Positions 1-4,978 of a stretch of 5,239 bases of DNA are shown in pieces. Made by a program: the position numbers and the translations under genes. This stretch comes from an uncultured Allobaculum sp. (GTDB lineage Bacteria > Bacillota_I > Bacilli_A > Erysipelotrichales > Erysipelotrichaceae): NCBI GenBank assembly GCA_910577085.1, contig CAJTLE010000154.1:1-5239 (forward strand), written 5' to 3'. Position 1 is the stretch's first letter. Each line of letters opens with the position of its first letter. The notes under the pieces are model-generated. The model was not told the DNA's origin and searched no databases. It saw nothing but the letters and a program-made list of their open reading frames with translations.

Positions 1-2
1 AA

Positions 3-71
3 GGAGACAACGTCTACCAGACCTGCCTGAAAATTTACGAGAAGCCAATTCCAATAAGTCAAGCAAAATAA
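3..71 (+). CDS. C-terminal end of an unidentified plus-strand gene (partial)
   Basis: This reading frame enters from the left edge and gives 22 residues ending IYEKPIPISQAK before a TAA stop. It is chosen over the other plus frames because its stop is followed after only three bases by a strong intrinsic terminator, the usual arrangement at a gene end. One alternative frame stops at base 30. The other runs straight through the terminator hairpin, which a real gene rarely does. Too little is present to name a family. It converges on the siderophore operon across the 75-127 terminator. Confidence 0.5.
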   Translation, partial: GDNVYQTCLKIYEKPIPISQAK

Positions 72-74
72 AAT

Positions 75-127
75 CTGCTGCTTATCGAGACGTTTTTACG
101 TGCTCGCTCAAGCAGCAGTTTTTTTTT
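75..127 (+). terminator. Strong intrinsic terminator, probably bidirectional
   Basis: A 9-bp perfect stem (CTGCTGCTT 75-83 with AAGCAGCAG 110-118) encloses a second stem (CGAG 86-89 with CTCG 103-106, then ACGT 90-93 with ACGT 98-101 around a TTTT loop). It is followed by nine Ts (119-127). It sits just after the stop codon of the partial left-hand gene. On the minus strand the same hairpin is followed by ATTTTATTTT, so it can also stop transcripts arriving from the siderophore operon. Confidence 0.9.
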
Positions 128-362
128 GCTTATCTAAAACATTTATCTGACCGTGTGAACAGTAACATTCTGGAAGCTGGAAAAAGAACCAGGAAGATGT
201 AAGCGGGCAGCCAGTAAAGTTCTGAAAAACAGGCAAAGAAAAAGCAGCAGGAATTCCTGCCGCAGGTATTGAAGAATAGCAAGTATTGAAGAGTAAAGGG
301 TATATACCCAAATCTCATATAAACCCCATATCCTAAACTCCATATAGGAAGGGAAGGACCTT
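128..362. other. Convergent intergenic spacer with short palindromes and repeats
   Basis: No convincing gene is present; the small open frames here lack SD sequences and give low-complexity, Phe- and Cys-rich translations. The spacer holds a perfect 14-bp palindrome GCAGGAATTCCTGC (247-260) and a perfect 12-bp palindrome GGGTATATACCC (298-309). It also holds a 10-bp direct repeat GTATTGAAGA (266-275 and 283-292) and three CATAT-containing repeats (316-346). Function is unknown. Position between two converging gene ends suggests non-coding filler. Confidence 0.6.
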
Positions 363-392
363 AAAAACAGATTGCAGACAAAAGAAATCTGT
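363..392 (-). terminator. Intrinsic terminator of the siderophore operon
   Basis: Read on the minus strand, a 7-bp stem ACAGATT/AATCTGT (392-386 with 373-367) with a 12-nt loop is followed by TTTT. The stem starts on the last base of the ATPase TGA stop codon (394-392), so termination is placed immediately at the end of the operon. The loop is fairly large and the stem modest, so it may be leaky; the 75-127 hairpin would back it up. Confidence 0.7.
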
Positions 393-1249
393 CATTCGTC
401 TTCCAGTAAGCGATACGTGACCATGGTCGGCTTTCCGGTCCATGGGTCTTTTTCGATATAGGCATCCAGATTGAAGACATTTCTTAACATTTCAGTGGTC
501 ATGATCTCCTCTACATTTCCTTCATAGCGGATCTGGCCATCTCTCATGGCGACCAGATAATCGGAGAAACGGGCGGCCAGGTTGAGGTCGTGAATGACTA
601 ACACAATGGTTTTGTGCTGTTGACGATTGAGTTTTTCTAACAGCTGAAGAATTTCCAGCTGATGGGCCATATCCAGATAGGTAGTTGGCTCATCGAGCAG
701 AATGATTGGCGTATCCTGCGCTAAAGCCATCGCAATCCAGGCGCGCTGGCGCTGACCACCAGAAAGCTGATCGACAGCTCGATCGGCCAGAGTATCGACA
801 CGGGTTTCTTTCATCGCCCAGTCAATGATCTTGCGGTCTTCTTCTTTGAGCGCTCCAAAGCCTTTCTGGTACGGATACCGGCCAAAGCCAACCAGTTCAC
901 GGACAGTCAGTCCTGCGGGGGCCTGTGGTCCCTGTGGAAGCAGGGCGAGCTTGCGGGCGATTTCTTTGGTAGGCAGATCTTTCATATTCTGCCCTTCCAG
1001 CAATACTTCTCCGGACTGAACAGGAAGAATTCGAGCCAGGCCTTTGAGCAGTGTTGATTTGCCGCAGCCATTTGGACCAATGATGCTGGTGATTTTTCCT
1101 TTCGGAATCTGAACATTCATCTCCGGGATGATGGTCTTGCCAGAGTATCCCAGTTTCAGATGAAGACCTTCCATGGCGGCTTCTGTCGTTGATGAAGGCA
1201 TGGATGAAGGCATGGATGAATCGAAGGAATGGATATTGTTTTCTGTCAT
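392..1249 (-). CDS. Siderophore ABC transporter, ATP-binding protein (FepC/FhuC/YusV-like)
   Basis: This 285-residue cytoplasmic ATPase hydrolyses ATP to drive the two permeases of the importer. All nucleotide-binding motifs are intact: Walker A GPNGCGKST (58-66), Q-loop LLPQ (Gln106), signature LSGGQRQR (162-169), Walker B IILLDEP (182-188), D-loop YLD (191-193) and switch His220. The segments LPQGPQAPAGLTV, GRYPYQ and DEPTTYLD are typical of iron-siderophore ATPases and, from memory, closest to Bacillus YusV. The conserved domain begins near Met26, so about 25 residues are an N-terminal extension containing a short repeat SSMPSSMPSS. The start at 1249 is preferred because AAAGGAG (1263-1257) lies 7 nt upstream; Met26 has no SD. 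That SD lies in the last codons of permease 2, whose stop is 4 nt upstream, implying coupled translation. It is the last gene of the operon. Confidence 0.95.
   Translation of the reverse strand: MTENNIHSFDSSMPSSMPSSTTEAAMEGLHLKLGYSGKTIIPEMNVQIPKGKITSIIGPNGCGKSTLLKGLARILPVQSGEVLLEGQNMKDLPTKEIARKLALLPQGPQAPAGLTVRELVGFGRYPYQKGFGALKEEDRKIIDWAMKETRVDTLADRAVDQLSGGQRQRAWIAMALAQDTPIILLDEPTTYLDMAHQLEILQLLEKLNRQQHKTIVLVIHDLNLAARFSDYLVAMRDGQIRYEGNVEEIMTTEMLRNVFNLDAYIEKDPWTGKPTMVTYRLLEDE
1191..1220. repeat. 12-bp tandem repeat inside the ATPase gene
   Basis: The unit GATGAAGGCATG is present twice exactly (1191-1202, 1203-1214) and then half again (1215-1220). On the coding strand it encodes the repeated SSMP in the N-terminal extension, residues 11-20. 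The unit is a multiple of three, so gain or loss of copies would change protein length without breaking the frame. Confidence 0.9.
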
Positions 1250-1253
1250 GGAA

Positions 1254-2228
1254 TCACTCCTTTACAAGCAGATACAGAAAGTATGGAGCACCGATTACGG
1301 CTGCTGTGATGCCCACTGGCATTTCATACGGTAAAAACCAGGTCCGGGAAATAATATCGGCCCACACCAGTAAAACTCCGCCAGTCAGGGCGCTGACTGG
1401 AAGCAGATGGGTATAGTTTGGACCGGCCAGCTTTCGGGAAAGGTGAGGGGCAACCAGGCCAATAAAACTCAGGCCGCCGCCGATGCTGCAGCAAAACGCA
1501 CTCAAAGCAACCGCGCAGATCAACAGAATCCGGGACTCCTTATTGACATCAATGCCGATGCCAACTGCCGTATCATGGCCAAGCATCAGGCCATTGAGGG
1601 TCCTTGAACGATAATAGACAAACCAGCCCAAAACCGAGATGCCAATAAACAACAGAATGATATTGGGCCAGTCAGCACCCCAGATATTGCCGGCAATCCA
1701 GTTCTGGACAAAAGCGTATTGGGAGTCTGGCATCTTTAACATTAAAATCGTGGTCAGCGAACTGATGGCCAGCGAAATCGCTACGCCCATCAAAAGCATG
1801 CGCTTGGGATGAACCTTGCCATGCCAGTATGACAGTCGGTATTCAATCCAGAACGTCACGGCAGAGCCGATGAAGGCAAGAATGGGCATCATCAGCGAAT
1901 AGCTCAACGAAGAGCTGATCTGACCACCCTCGAAAAAGACAATGAACAGCGCAATCGCCAGTCCTGCTCCTGCATTGATCCCCAGAATGCCCGGTTCGGC
2001 CATATCATTGCGTGTGACACCTTGTAAAACGGCTCCGGAAAGAGACAATCCGATGCCGACCAGAATGCTGCCCAGAACTCTTGGCAGACGTAAATTGAGC
2101 AGAATTGGGTTGCCGGAAAACAGCTCGAGAATTGGAATCTGGGCATAGCCGGCGTTGAGATCAACCAATAAACCAACGATCAGCAAGAGGGAAAGAACGC
2201 TGATCAGGATAACATCTTTTTTACGCAT
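1254..2228 (-). CDS. Siderophore ABC transporter, permease 2 (FecCD/BtuC family, YfhA/FhuG-like)
   Basis: This 324-residue integral membrane protein forms half of the translocation channel. It has the FecCD family landmarks in order: an N-terminal membrane segment (about 6-22), LRLPR (46-50) at the receptor-facing loop, QGVTRN (69-74) leading into EPGILGINAGA, a cytoplasmic coupling segment GHDTAVGIGID (217-227), GLSFIGLVAPHLSR (252-265) and MPVGITAAVIGAPYF near the C-terminus. About nine to ten hydrophobic spans are visible. The segment FVQNWIAGNIWGADW (173-187) recalls Bacillus YfhA/FeuC. The ATG at 2228 is chosen because AAGGAGG (2244-2238) lies 9 nt upstream and the following residues are a normal family N-terminus. 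A longer frame from 2309 would overlap permease 1 by 89 bases and add an unconserved 27-residue leader. The start overlaps the end of permease 1 by 8 nt (ATGCGTAA), pointing to translational coupling and equal dosage. Confidence 0.95.
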   Translation of the reverse strand: MRKKDVILISVLSLLLIVGLLVDLNAGYAQIPILELFSGNPILLNLRLPRVLGSILVGIGLSLSGAVLQGVTRNDMAEPGILGINAGAGLAIALFIVFFEGGQISSSLSYSLMMPILAFIGSAVTFWIEYRLSYWHGKVHPKRMLLMGVAISLAISSLTTILMLKMPDSQYAFVQNWIAGNIWGADWPNIILLFIGISVLGWFVYYRSRTLNGLMLGHDTAVGIGIDVNKESRILLICAVALSAFCCSIGGGLSFIGLVAPHLSRKLAGPNYTHLLPVSALTGGVLLVWADIISRTWFLPYEMPVGITAAVIGAPYFLYLLVKE

Positions 2229-3225
2229 CTTCTCCTCCCTCCTTGCGGCAAATAGCAATAAAGACTGGAACGCCGACAATCGCAAAAATAAAACCGACCG
2301 GTGTTTCACTTGGTGCGTTGATCGTCCGGGAAATCAGGTCGGCCACAAGCATCAGGGCACTGCCAAGAACCATCGAACAGGGGATGACGGATTCATAGCG
2401 GCTGCCCACAAACCGACGGACCAGATGGGGAACGAGCAGACCGACAAAGCCAACCGGTCCGGCCAGCGCTACGCTGGTTCCCGAAAGTAAAAGTACAGTC
2501 AACAGGCACATCAGTTTCGAACGATTCAGATCAATCCCCAGTCCCTGAGCCGCTTCATCGCCCAGCGAAAGAATGGAAACCTGTCGGGAAAGAAGAATGC
2601 CGGCAACAATGGCAGCCAACAGAATTGGGGCAGCAATTTTTAGCTGATCCATTCGGATCCCAGCGGTTCCTCCGGCCGTCCAGAAGGTTAACGACTGTCC
2701 GGTATTGGTCAGAATGGAAATTCCCTGCGTCAGAGCCGTCAGAAACATGCTGACGGCAAGACCAGCCAGGACAAGTCTTGCGGCATCCAGCTTGCGCCGC
2801 TTGAGCAGCAGCAGTCCAAAGACCAGGAAGATCGCCATCGCAGCGCCCAGAAAGGAAGCGAGAATTGTAAAGCCAAAGCTGACATTGCTTAAAAACGCCA
2901 GGCACATCGCCAGCCCGAATGAAGCCCCGGCGTTGATCCCCAAAATGCCGGAATCGGCCAGAGGATTGCGAGTCATGCCCTGCATCATCGCACCCGCTCC
3001 GGCAAGCCCGGCACCAACCAGAATGTCACCGATCGTTCGCGGCAGCCGCAGTTCCAGAACGGCAATCTGCTGGTGGTCCGTCATATCGCCCAGAAAGAAC
3101 GCGCTCAGCACTTTCTGCCACGAGATTTGCGTACTTCCCAGGAATATAGAAAGAATCGCAGTGAAAATCACTGCGATGATTGCGCCCACCAGAAAGAAGA
3201 TTGTTCTCTTCGTACTGGTCTTCAT
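2221..3225 (-). CDS. Siderophore ABC transporter, permease 1 (FecCD/BtuC family, YfiZ/FhuB-like)
   Basis: This 334-residue membrane protein is a typical full-length FecCD permease and should pair with permease 2 to form the channel. Visible landmarks are a first membrane span (about 8-29), LRLPR (59-63), QGMTRNPLADSGILGINAGA (82-101), the ATPase-coupling segment GDEAAQGLGID (222-232), GPVGFVGLLVPHLVRR (256-271) and ETPVGFIFAIVGVPVF (307-322). The arginines of LRLPR are in the loop that, in BtuC, docks with glutamates of the binding protein. The start at 3225 is supported by AAGGAG (3239-3234), 8 nt upstream. This SD is itself made of the last sense codons of the binding-protein gene, which ends only 2 nt before this ATG. 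The gene is not fused to permease 2, unlike proteobacterial FhuB, and fits the Gram-positive two-permease layout. Confidence 0.95.
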   Translation of the reverse strand: MKTSTKRTIFFLVGAIIAVIFTAILSIFLGSTQISWQKVLSAFFLGDMTDHQQIAVLELRLPRTIGDILVGAGLAGAGAMMQGMTRNPLADSGILGINAGASFGLAMCLAFLSNVSFGFTILASFLGAAMAIFLVFGLLLLKRRKLDAARLVLAGLAVSMFLTALTQGISILTNTGQSLTFWTAGGTAGIRMDQLKIAAPILLAAIVAGILLSRQVSILSLGDEAAQGLGIDLNRSKLMCLLTVLLLSGTSVALAGPVGFVGLLVPHLVRRFVGSRYESVIPCSMVLGSALMLVADLISRTINAPSETPVGFIFAIVGVPVFIAICRKEGGEDA

Positions 3226-3227
3226 GA

Positions 3228-4178
3228 TTATTGCTCCTTGAATTTCTCAAAGAATTCGATGAACATGTCTGCCTGCTTGTTTAAAGTGATTGGATCACGG
3301 TGCATGAAGGCAACCTGCTCATAAGGAAGGGTGCGGCCTTCCTGAACGGCTGGCAGAGCATTCCACATATTGGAGGAAGTGACGAATGCTGGATCGGTGC
3401 CATCCAGAACGCCATATAAAATGAAGTCTCCAGCATATTCTGGTAAAGCTTCCAGCGAGATGACTTTGTAGGTTTCATCGCCATCAACCATTGTGGACTG
3501 AATGGCTTCTGGTGCTTTCAGATCCCACATGTCGTACAGGATTGATCCACCACGTGCAAAGTGACTGCCCATGGTATAGATTTCCTGCGGCCACATTTCC
3601 AGAATGGAAACGGTCCGGCCGTTGACGATGGACTGAATTTCGTCTTTCTTGGATTCAACTTTTTCATTGAACGCAGCGATGTATTCGTCTGCTTCTTTGG
3701 ATTTGCCAACCAGGTCAGCAATATAACGGAAAGTCTCTTCATCAGAACGTTTACCATCCTGGATGTAAACCGTAGGGGCGATTTTGGAATACTTGTCGTA
3801 GTCCGCTTCCGTGATGGTAACGATCAGATCAGGCTTGGCAGCGGTGATCTGTTCGAGAGACGTTTCAGCCGAAGTGATGTTCATCGGTTCGATGCCTTCG
3901 ATCATTCCCTCTAAATAAGGGTTGTTGAGGGCGTAAGGGGAGGCGATAATCGGTTTTACATCGACAGCGAGAAACTCGCCTAAATAATAGTCGCTGACGA
4001 TTTTTTCAGGATTGACTGGAATTTCTACTTCGCCTTTATCGGTTTCAACCGTCCGCATTTCGGAGGAGGCTGAAGTGTCAGAAGACTGACAGCCGACCAG
4101 GGAAAGAGCCATAGCCAATCCCACAAACAGAACAACCGCTTTAGCCAGCCAGTTTGTCTGTTTCAGATTGTGGGTCAT
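3228..4178 (-). CDS. Ferric-siderophore substrate-binding lipoprotein (FhuD2/YxeB-like)
   Basis: This 316-residue protein is the extracellular receptor of the importer. It has a basic, then hydrophobic signal peptide (1-29) and a lipobox LVGC with the lipidated Cys30. A Ser-rich linker follows, then a class III binding-protein fold: N-lobe with VEIPVNPEKIVSDYYLGEFL (51-70), a connecting helix near 150-182, and a C-lobe. From memory, the stretch YTMGSHFARGG (201-211) aligns with Staphylococcus FhuD2 YTYGDNWGRGG, whose Tyr, Trp and Arg contact hydroxamate siderophore; here they are Tyr201, Phe207 and Arg209. LKAPE, LPEYAGDF and DPITLNKQ also match YxeB/FhuD2. Glu68 and Glu247 are candidates for docking to the permease arginines. 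These features favour a ferric hydroxamate over vitamin B12 or haem; the exact ligand is inferred. The SD is AAAGGA (4194-4189), 10 nt from the ATG. It is the first gene of the operon, next to the promoter. Confidence 0.93.
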   Translation of the reverse strand: MTHNLKQTNWLAKAVVLFVGLAMALSLVGCQSSDTSASSEMRTVETDKGEVEIPVNPEKIVSDYYLGEFLAVDVKPIIASPYALNNPYLEGMIEGIEPMNITSAETSLEQITAAKPDLIVTITEADYDKYSKIAPTVYIQDGKRSDEETFRYIADLVGKSKEADEYIAAFNEKVESKKDEIQSIVNGRTVSILEMWPQEIYTMGSHFARGGSILYDMWDLKAPEAIQSTMVDGDETYKVISLEALPEYAGDFILYGVLDGTDPAFVTSSNMWNALPAVQEGRTLPYEQVAFMHRDPITLNKQADMFIEFFEKFKEQ

Positions 4179-4211
4179 GATTCACTGTTCCTTTCTGTCC
4201 ATATAGGCGCA

Positions 4212-4227
4212 GTTAGTATATACTAAC
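4212..4227. promoter_or_regulatory. Perfect 16-bp palindromic operator over the -10 element
   Basis: GTTAGTATATACTAAC is an exact inverted repeat (8 + 8) and covers the -10 hexamer of the operon promoter. A protein bound here would block RNA polymerase, so a repressor site is the natural reading. It does not resemble the Fur box (GATAAT repeats). The half-site word GTTAG/CTAAC also occurs in the DtxR/IdeR box but with different spacing. A DtxR-, MarR- or TetR-type repressor responding to iron or siderophore is possible. The regulator gene is not in the window. Confidence 0.75.
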
Positions 4228-4244
4228 CAGTCGCTCTATGTCAC
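4215..4244 (-). promoter_or_regulatory. Sigma-A-type promoter of the siderophore operon
   Basis: On the minus strand, -35 GTGACA (4244-4239; five of six to TTGACA) and -10 TATACT (4220-4215; five of six to TATAAT) are separated by 18 nt. Transcription would start near 4208, leaving a leader of about 30 nt before the binding-protein ATG. That is too short for a riboswitch such as the cobalamin element. No other promoter is visible between the four genes. Confidence 0.75.
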
Positions 4245-4428
4245 GACTTCACCTGCATTTTGCGCCGTCTTTCTTAAAAACAAGGCATCGTTTGCACAGG
4301 TAAGTGGTTACAAACTTTTGGTTAAAAATTGATTTTTCGAAACAGATTTTCGAACTGTACATTCTGGATTGAATCTGTGCATCCGGCCTGCCGCTTGTCG
4401 AGTCATCATTACAGAGGGCAGACCGCGC

Positions 4429-4464
4429 AAAAGAAAACCTCTGGTCCAGTTCATGAACCAGAGG
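4429..4464 (-). terminator. Orphan intrinsic terminator upstream of the operon promoter
   Basis: On the minus strand, a perfect 8-bp stem CCTCTGGT/ACCAGAGG (4464-4457 with 4445-4438) with an 11-nt loop is followed by TTTTCTTTT. On the plus strand no T-tract follows, so it works in the operon direction only. It would insulate the operon from transcripts coming from the transposase side, or end an unrecognised small transcript starting in 4470-4900. Confidence 0.7.
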
Positions 4465-4657
4465 AAGTAAGAAGCAAAAGCTGCTGTGAGAAGTGAGGAA
4501 GAATCTGCATTCCATTCATTCGAAAGGGAACAGAACATAAGAACAATACTGCTCTTTGTCTTAGGAATTATAGGGAGTAAAAATCGAAGCAATAAGAATC
4601 AACCCAGAATCAATACCAAACATACTTTTGGCTCTGTTGTACTTTGTTATTGGTTTT

Positions 4658-4707
4658 CAGCCGGATGCTCAGTGTTCTGTGTTGAAGCTTTTACAACGTT
4701 CCGGCTG
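4658..4707. repeat. Inverted repeat CAGCCGG/CCGGCTG
   Basis: Seven exact bases (4658-4664 and 4701-4707) are inverted around 36 nt. Pairing continues outward into TTTT/GGAAA with one mismatch or bulge. A smaller GTTG/CAAC stem around AAGCTT lies inside the loop. It could fold into a branched RNA on either strand. No T-tract follows, so it is not a terminator. Function unknown. Confidence 0.5.
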
Positions 4708-4755
4708 GAAATAGCAGCAACTCTGTTTTCGTTTGTATAGGTATCCGAATAATTC

Positions 4756-4782
4756 ATGGTTTTTTTCACAAAACCATTTTTT
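4756..4782 (+). terminator. Weak AT-rich terminator-like hairpin
   Basis: ATGGTTTT (4756-4763) pairs with AAAACCAT (4770-4777) around a 6-nt loop and is followed by five Ts, as in a plus-strand intrinsic terminator. An alternative stem CACAAAA/TTTTGTG overlaps its right arm. No credible plus-strand gene leads into it, so it may be chance structure in AT-rich DNA. Confidence 0.25.
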
Positions 4783-4923
4783 GTGTTTTGTCTTCGAAAT
4801 GCAAACAAATCTTTCTCGATTAGGTTATCCACATTGTTTCCGGTGGAGGGGGGGACTTGATTTTTTCAAAAATGACGGACAAAAACAGGTCAAAATCGCA
4901 TATAACAAGCTTTTGTGCATGAC

Positions 4924-4946
4924 AAAAAGACAGTCCGAAGGCTGTC
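4924..4946 (-). terminator. Intrinsic terminator of the transposase gene
   Basis: On the minus strand, arms GACAG and CTGTC plus a C-G closing pair surround a TTCG tetraloop (cUUCGg in RNA, an exceptionally stable loop), with one C-A mismatch inside the stem. Five Ts follow (4928-4924). It begins 33 nt after the transposase stop codon, the expected place for its terminator. Confidence 0.75.
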
Positions 4947-4978
4947 AATTTTAAAATTTTACTTTATTTACAGACTAT

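Larger units (their letters stand above)
4245..4978. other. Long intergenic region without a convincing gene
   Basis: Open frames of up to 94 codons occur on both strands (for example minus 4592-4308 and plus 4486-4740). They lack a good SD, have no recognisable domain and overlap terminator-like hairpins, so they are treated as chance frames. Contents worth recording: direct repeats GATTTTTCGAA/GATTTTCGAA (4331-4341, 4345-4354), an orphan minus-strand terminator (4429-4464), an inverted repeat CAGCCGG/CCGGCTG (4658-4664, 4701-4707), an AT-rich hairpin (4756-4782) and a G7 run (4848-4854). The right part probably includes the non-coding end of the insertion sequence. A decayed gene cannot be excluded. 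Confidence 0.6.

Noticed and set aside
247..260. 14-bp palindrome GCAGGAATTCCTGC as an operator or attachment site.
   Set aside because: It lies between two gene ends with no promoter near it and no second copy in the window.
2229..2309. Upstream extension of permease 2 to an ATG at 2309 (27 extra residues).
   Set aside because: It would overlap permease 1 by 89 bases, has no family support, and the ATG at 2228 has a perfect SD at ideal spacing.
4179..4214. Cobalamin riboswitch ahead of the operon, considered because FecCD permeases include BtuC.
   Set aside because: The leader from the predicted start is only about 30 nt and no B12-box-like sequence is visible upstream.
4200..4260. Fur box at the operon promoter.
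   Set aside because: No GATAAT-type inverted repeats are present; the only strong dyad is the unrelated GTTAGTATATACTAAC.
4415..4427. AGGGCAGACCGCG on the plus strand, similar to the T-box core AGGGTGGNACCGCG.
   Set aside because: It lacks the TGG needed to pair with the tRNA acceptor end, is one base short, has no plus-strand T-tract after the next hairpin and no downstream aminoacyl-tRNA or amino-acid gene.
4249..4592. Two overlapping minus-strand open frames of 88 and 94 codons.
   Set aside because: Both run through the orphan terminator, and the 88-codon frame ends just upstream of the operon -35. Neither has a good SD or recognisable protein features.
4486..4740. 84-codon plus-strand open frame ending just before the hairpin at 4756.
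   Set aside because: It starts with GTG without a suitable SD, has no recognisable domain, and crosses the 4658-4707 inverted repeat.
4825..4833. Exact DnaA-box consensus TTATCCACA.
   Set aside because: It is a single copy with no cluster, no AT-rich unwinding region and no dnaA/dnaN nearby; one chance match in a window this size is not surprising.
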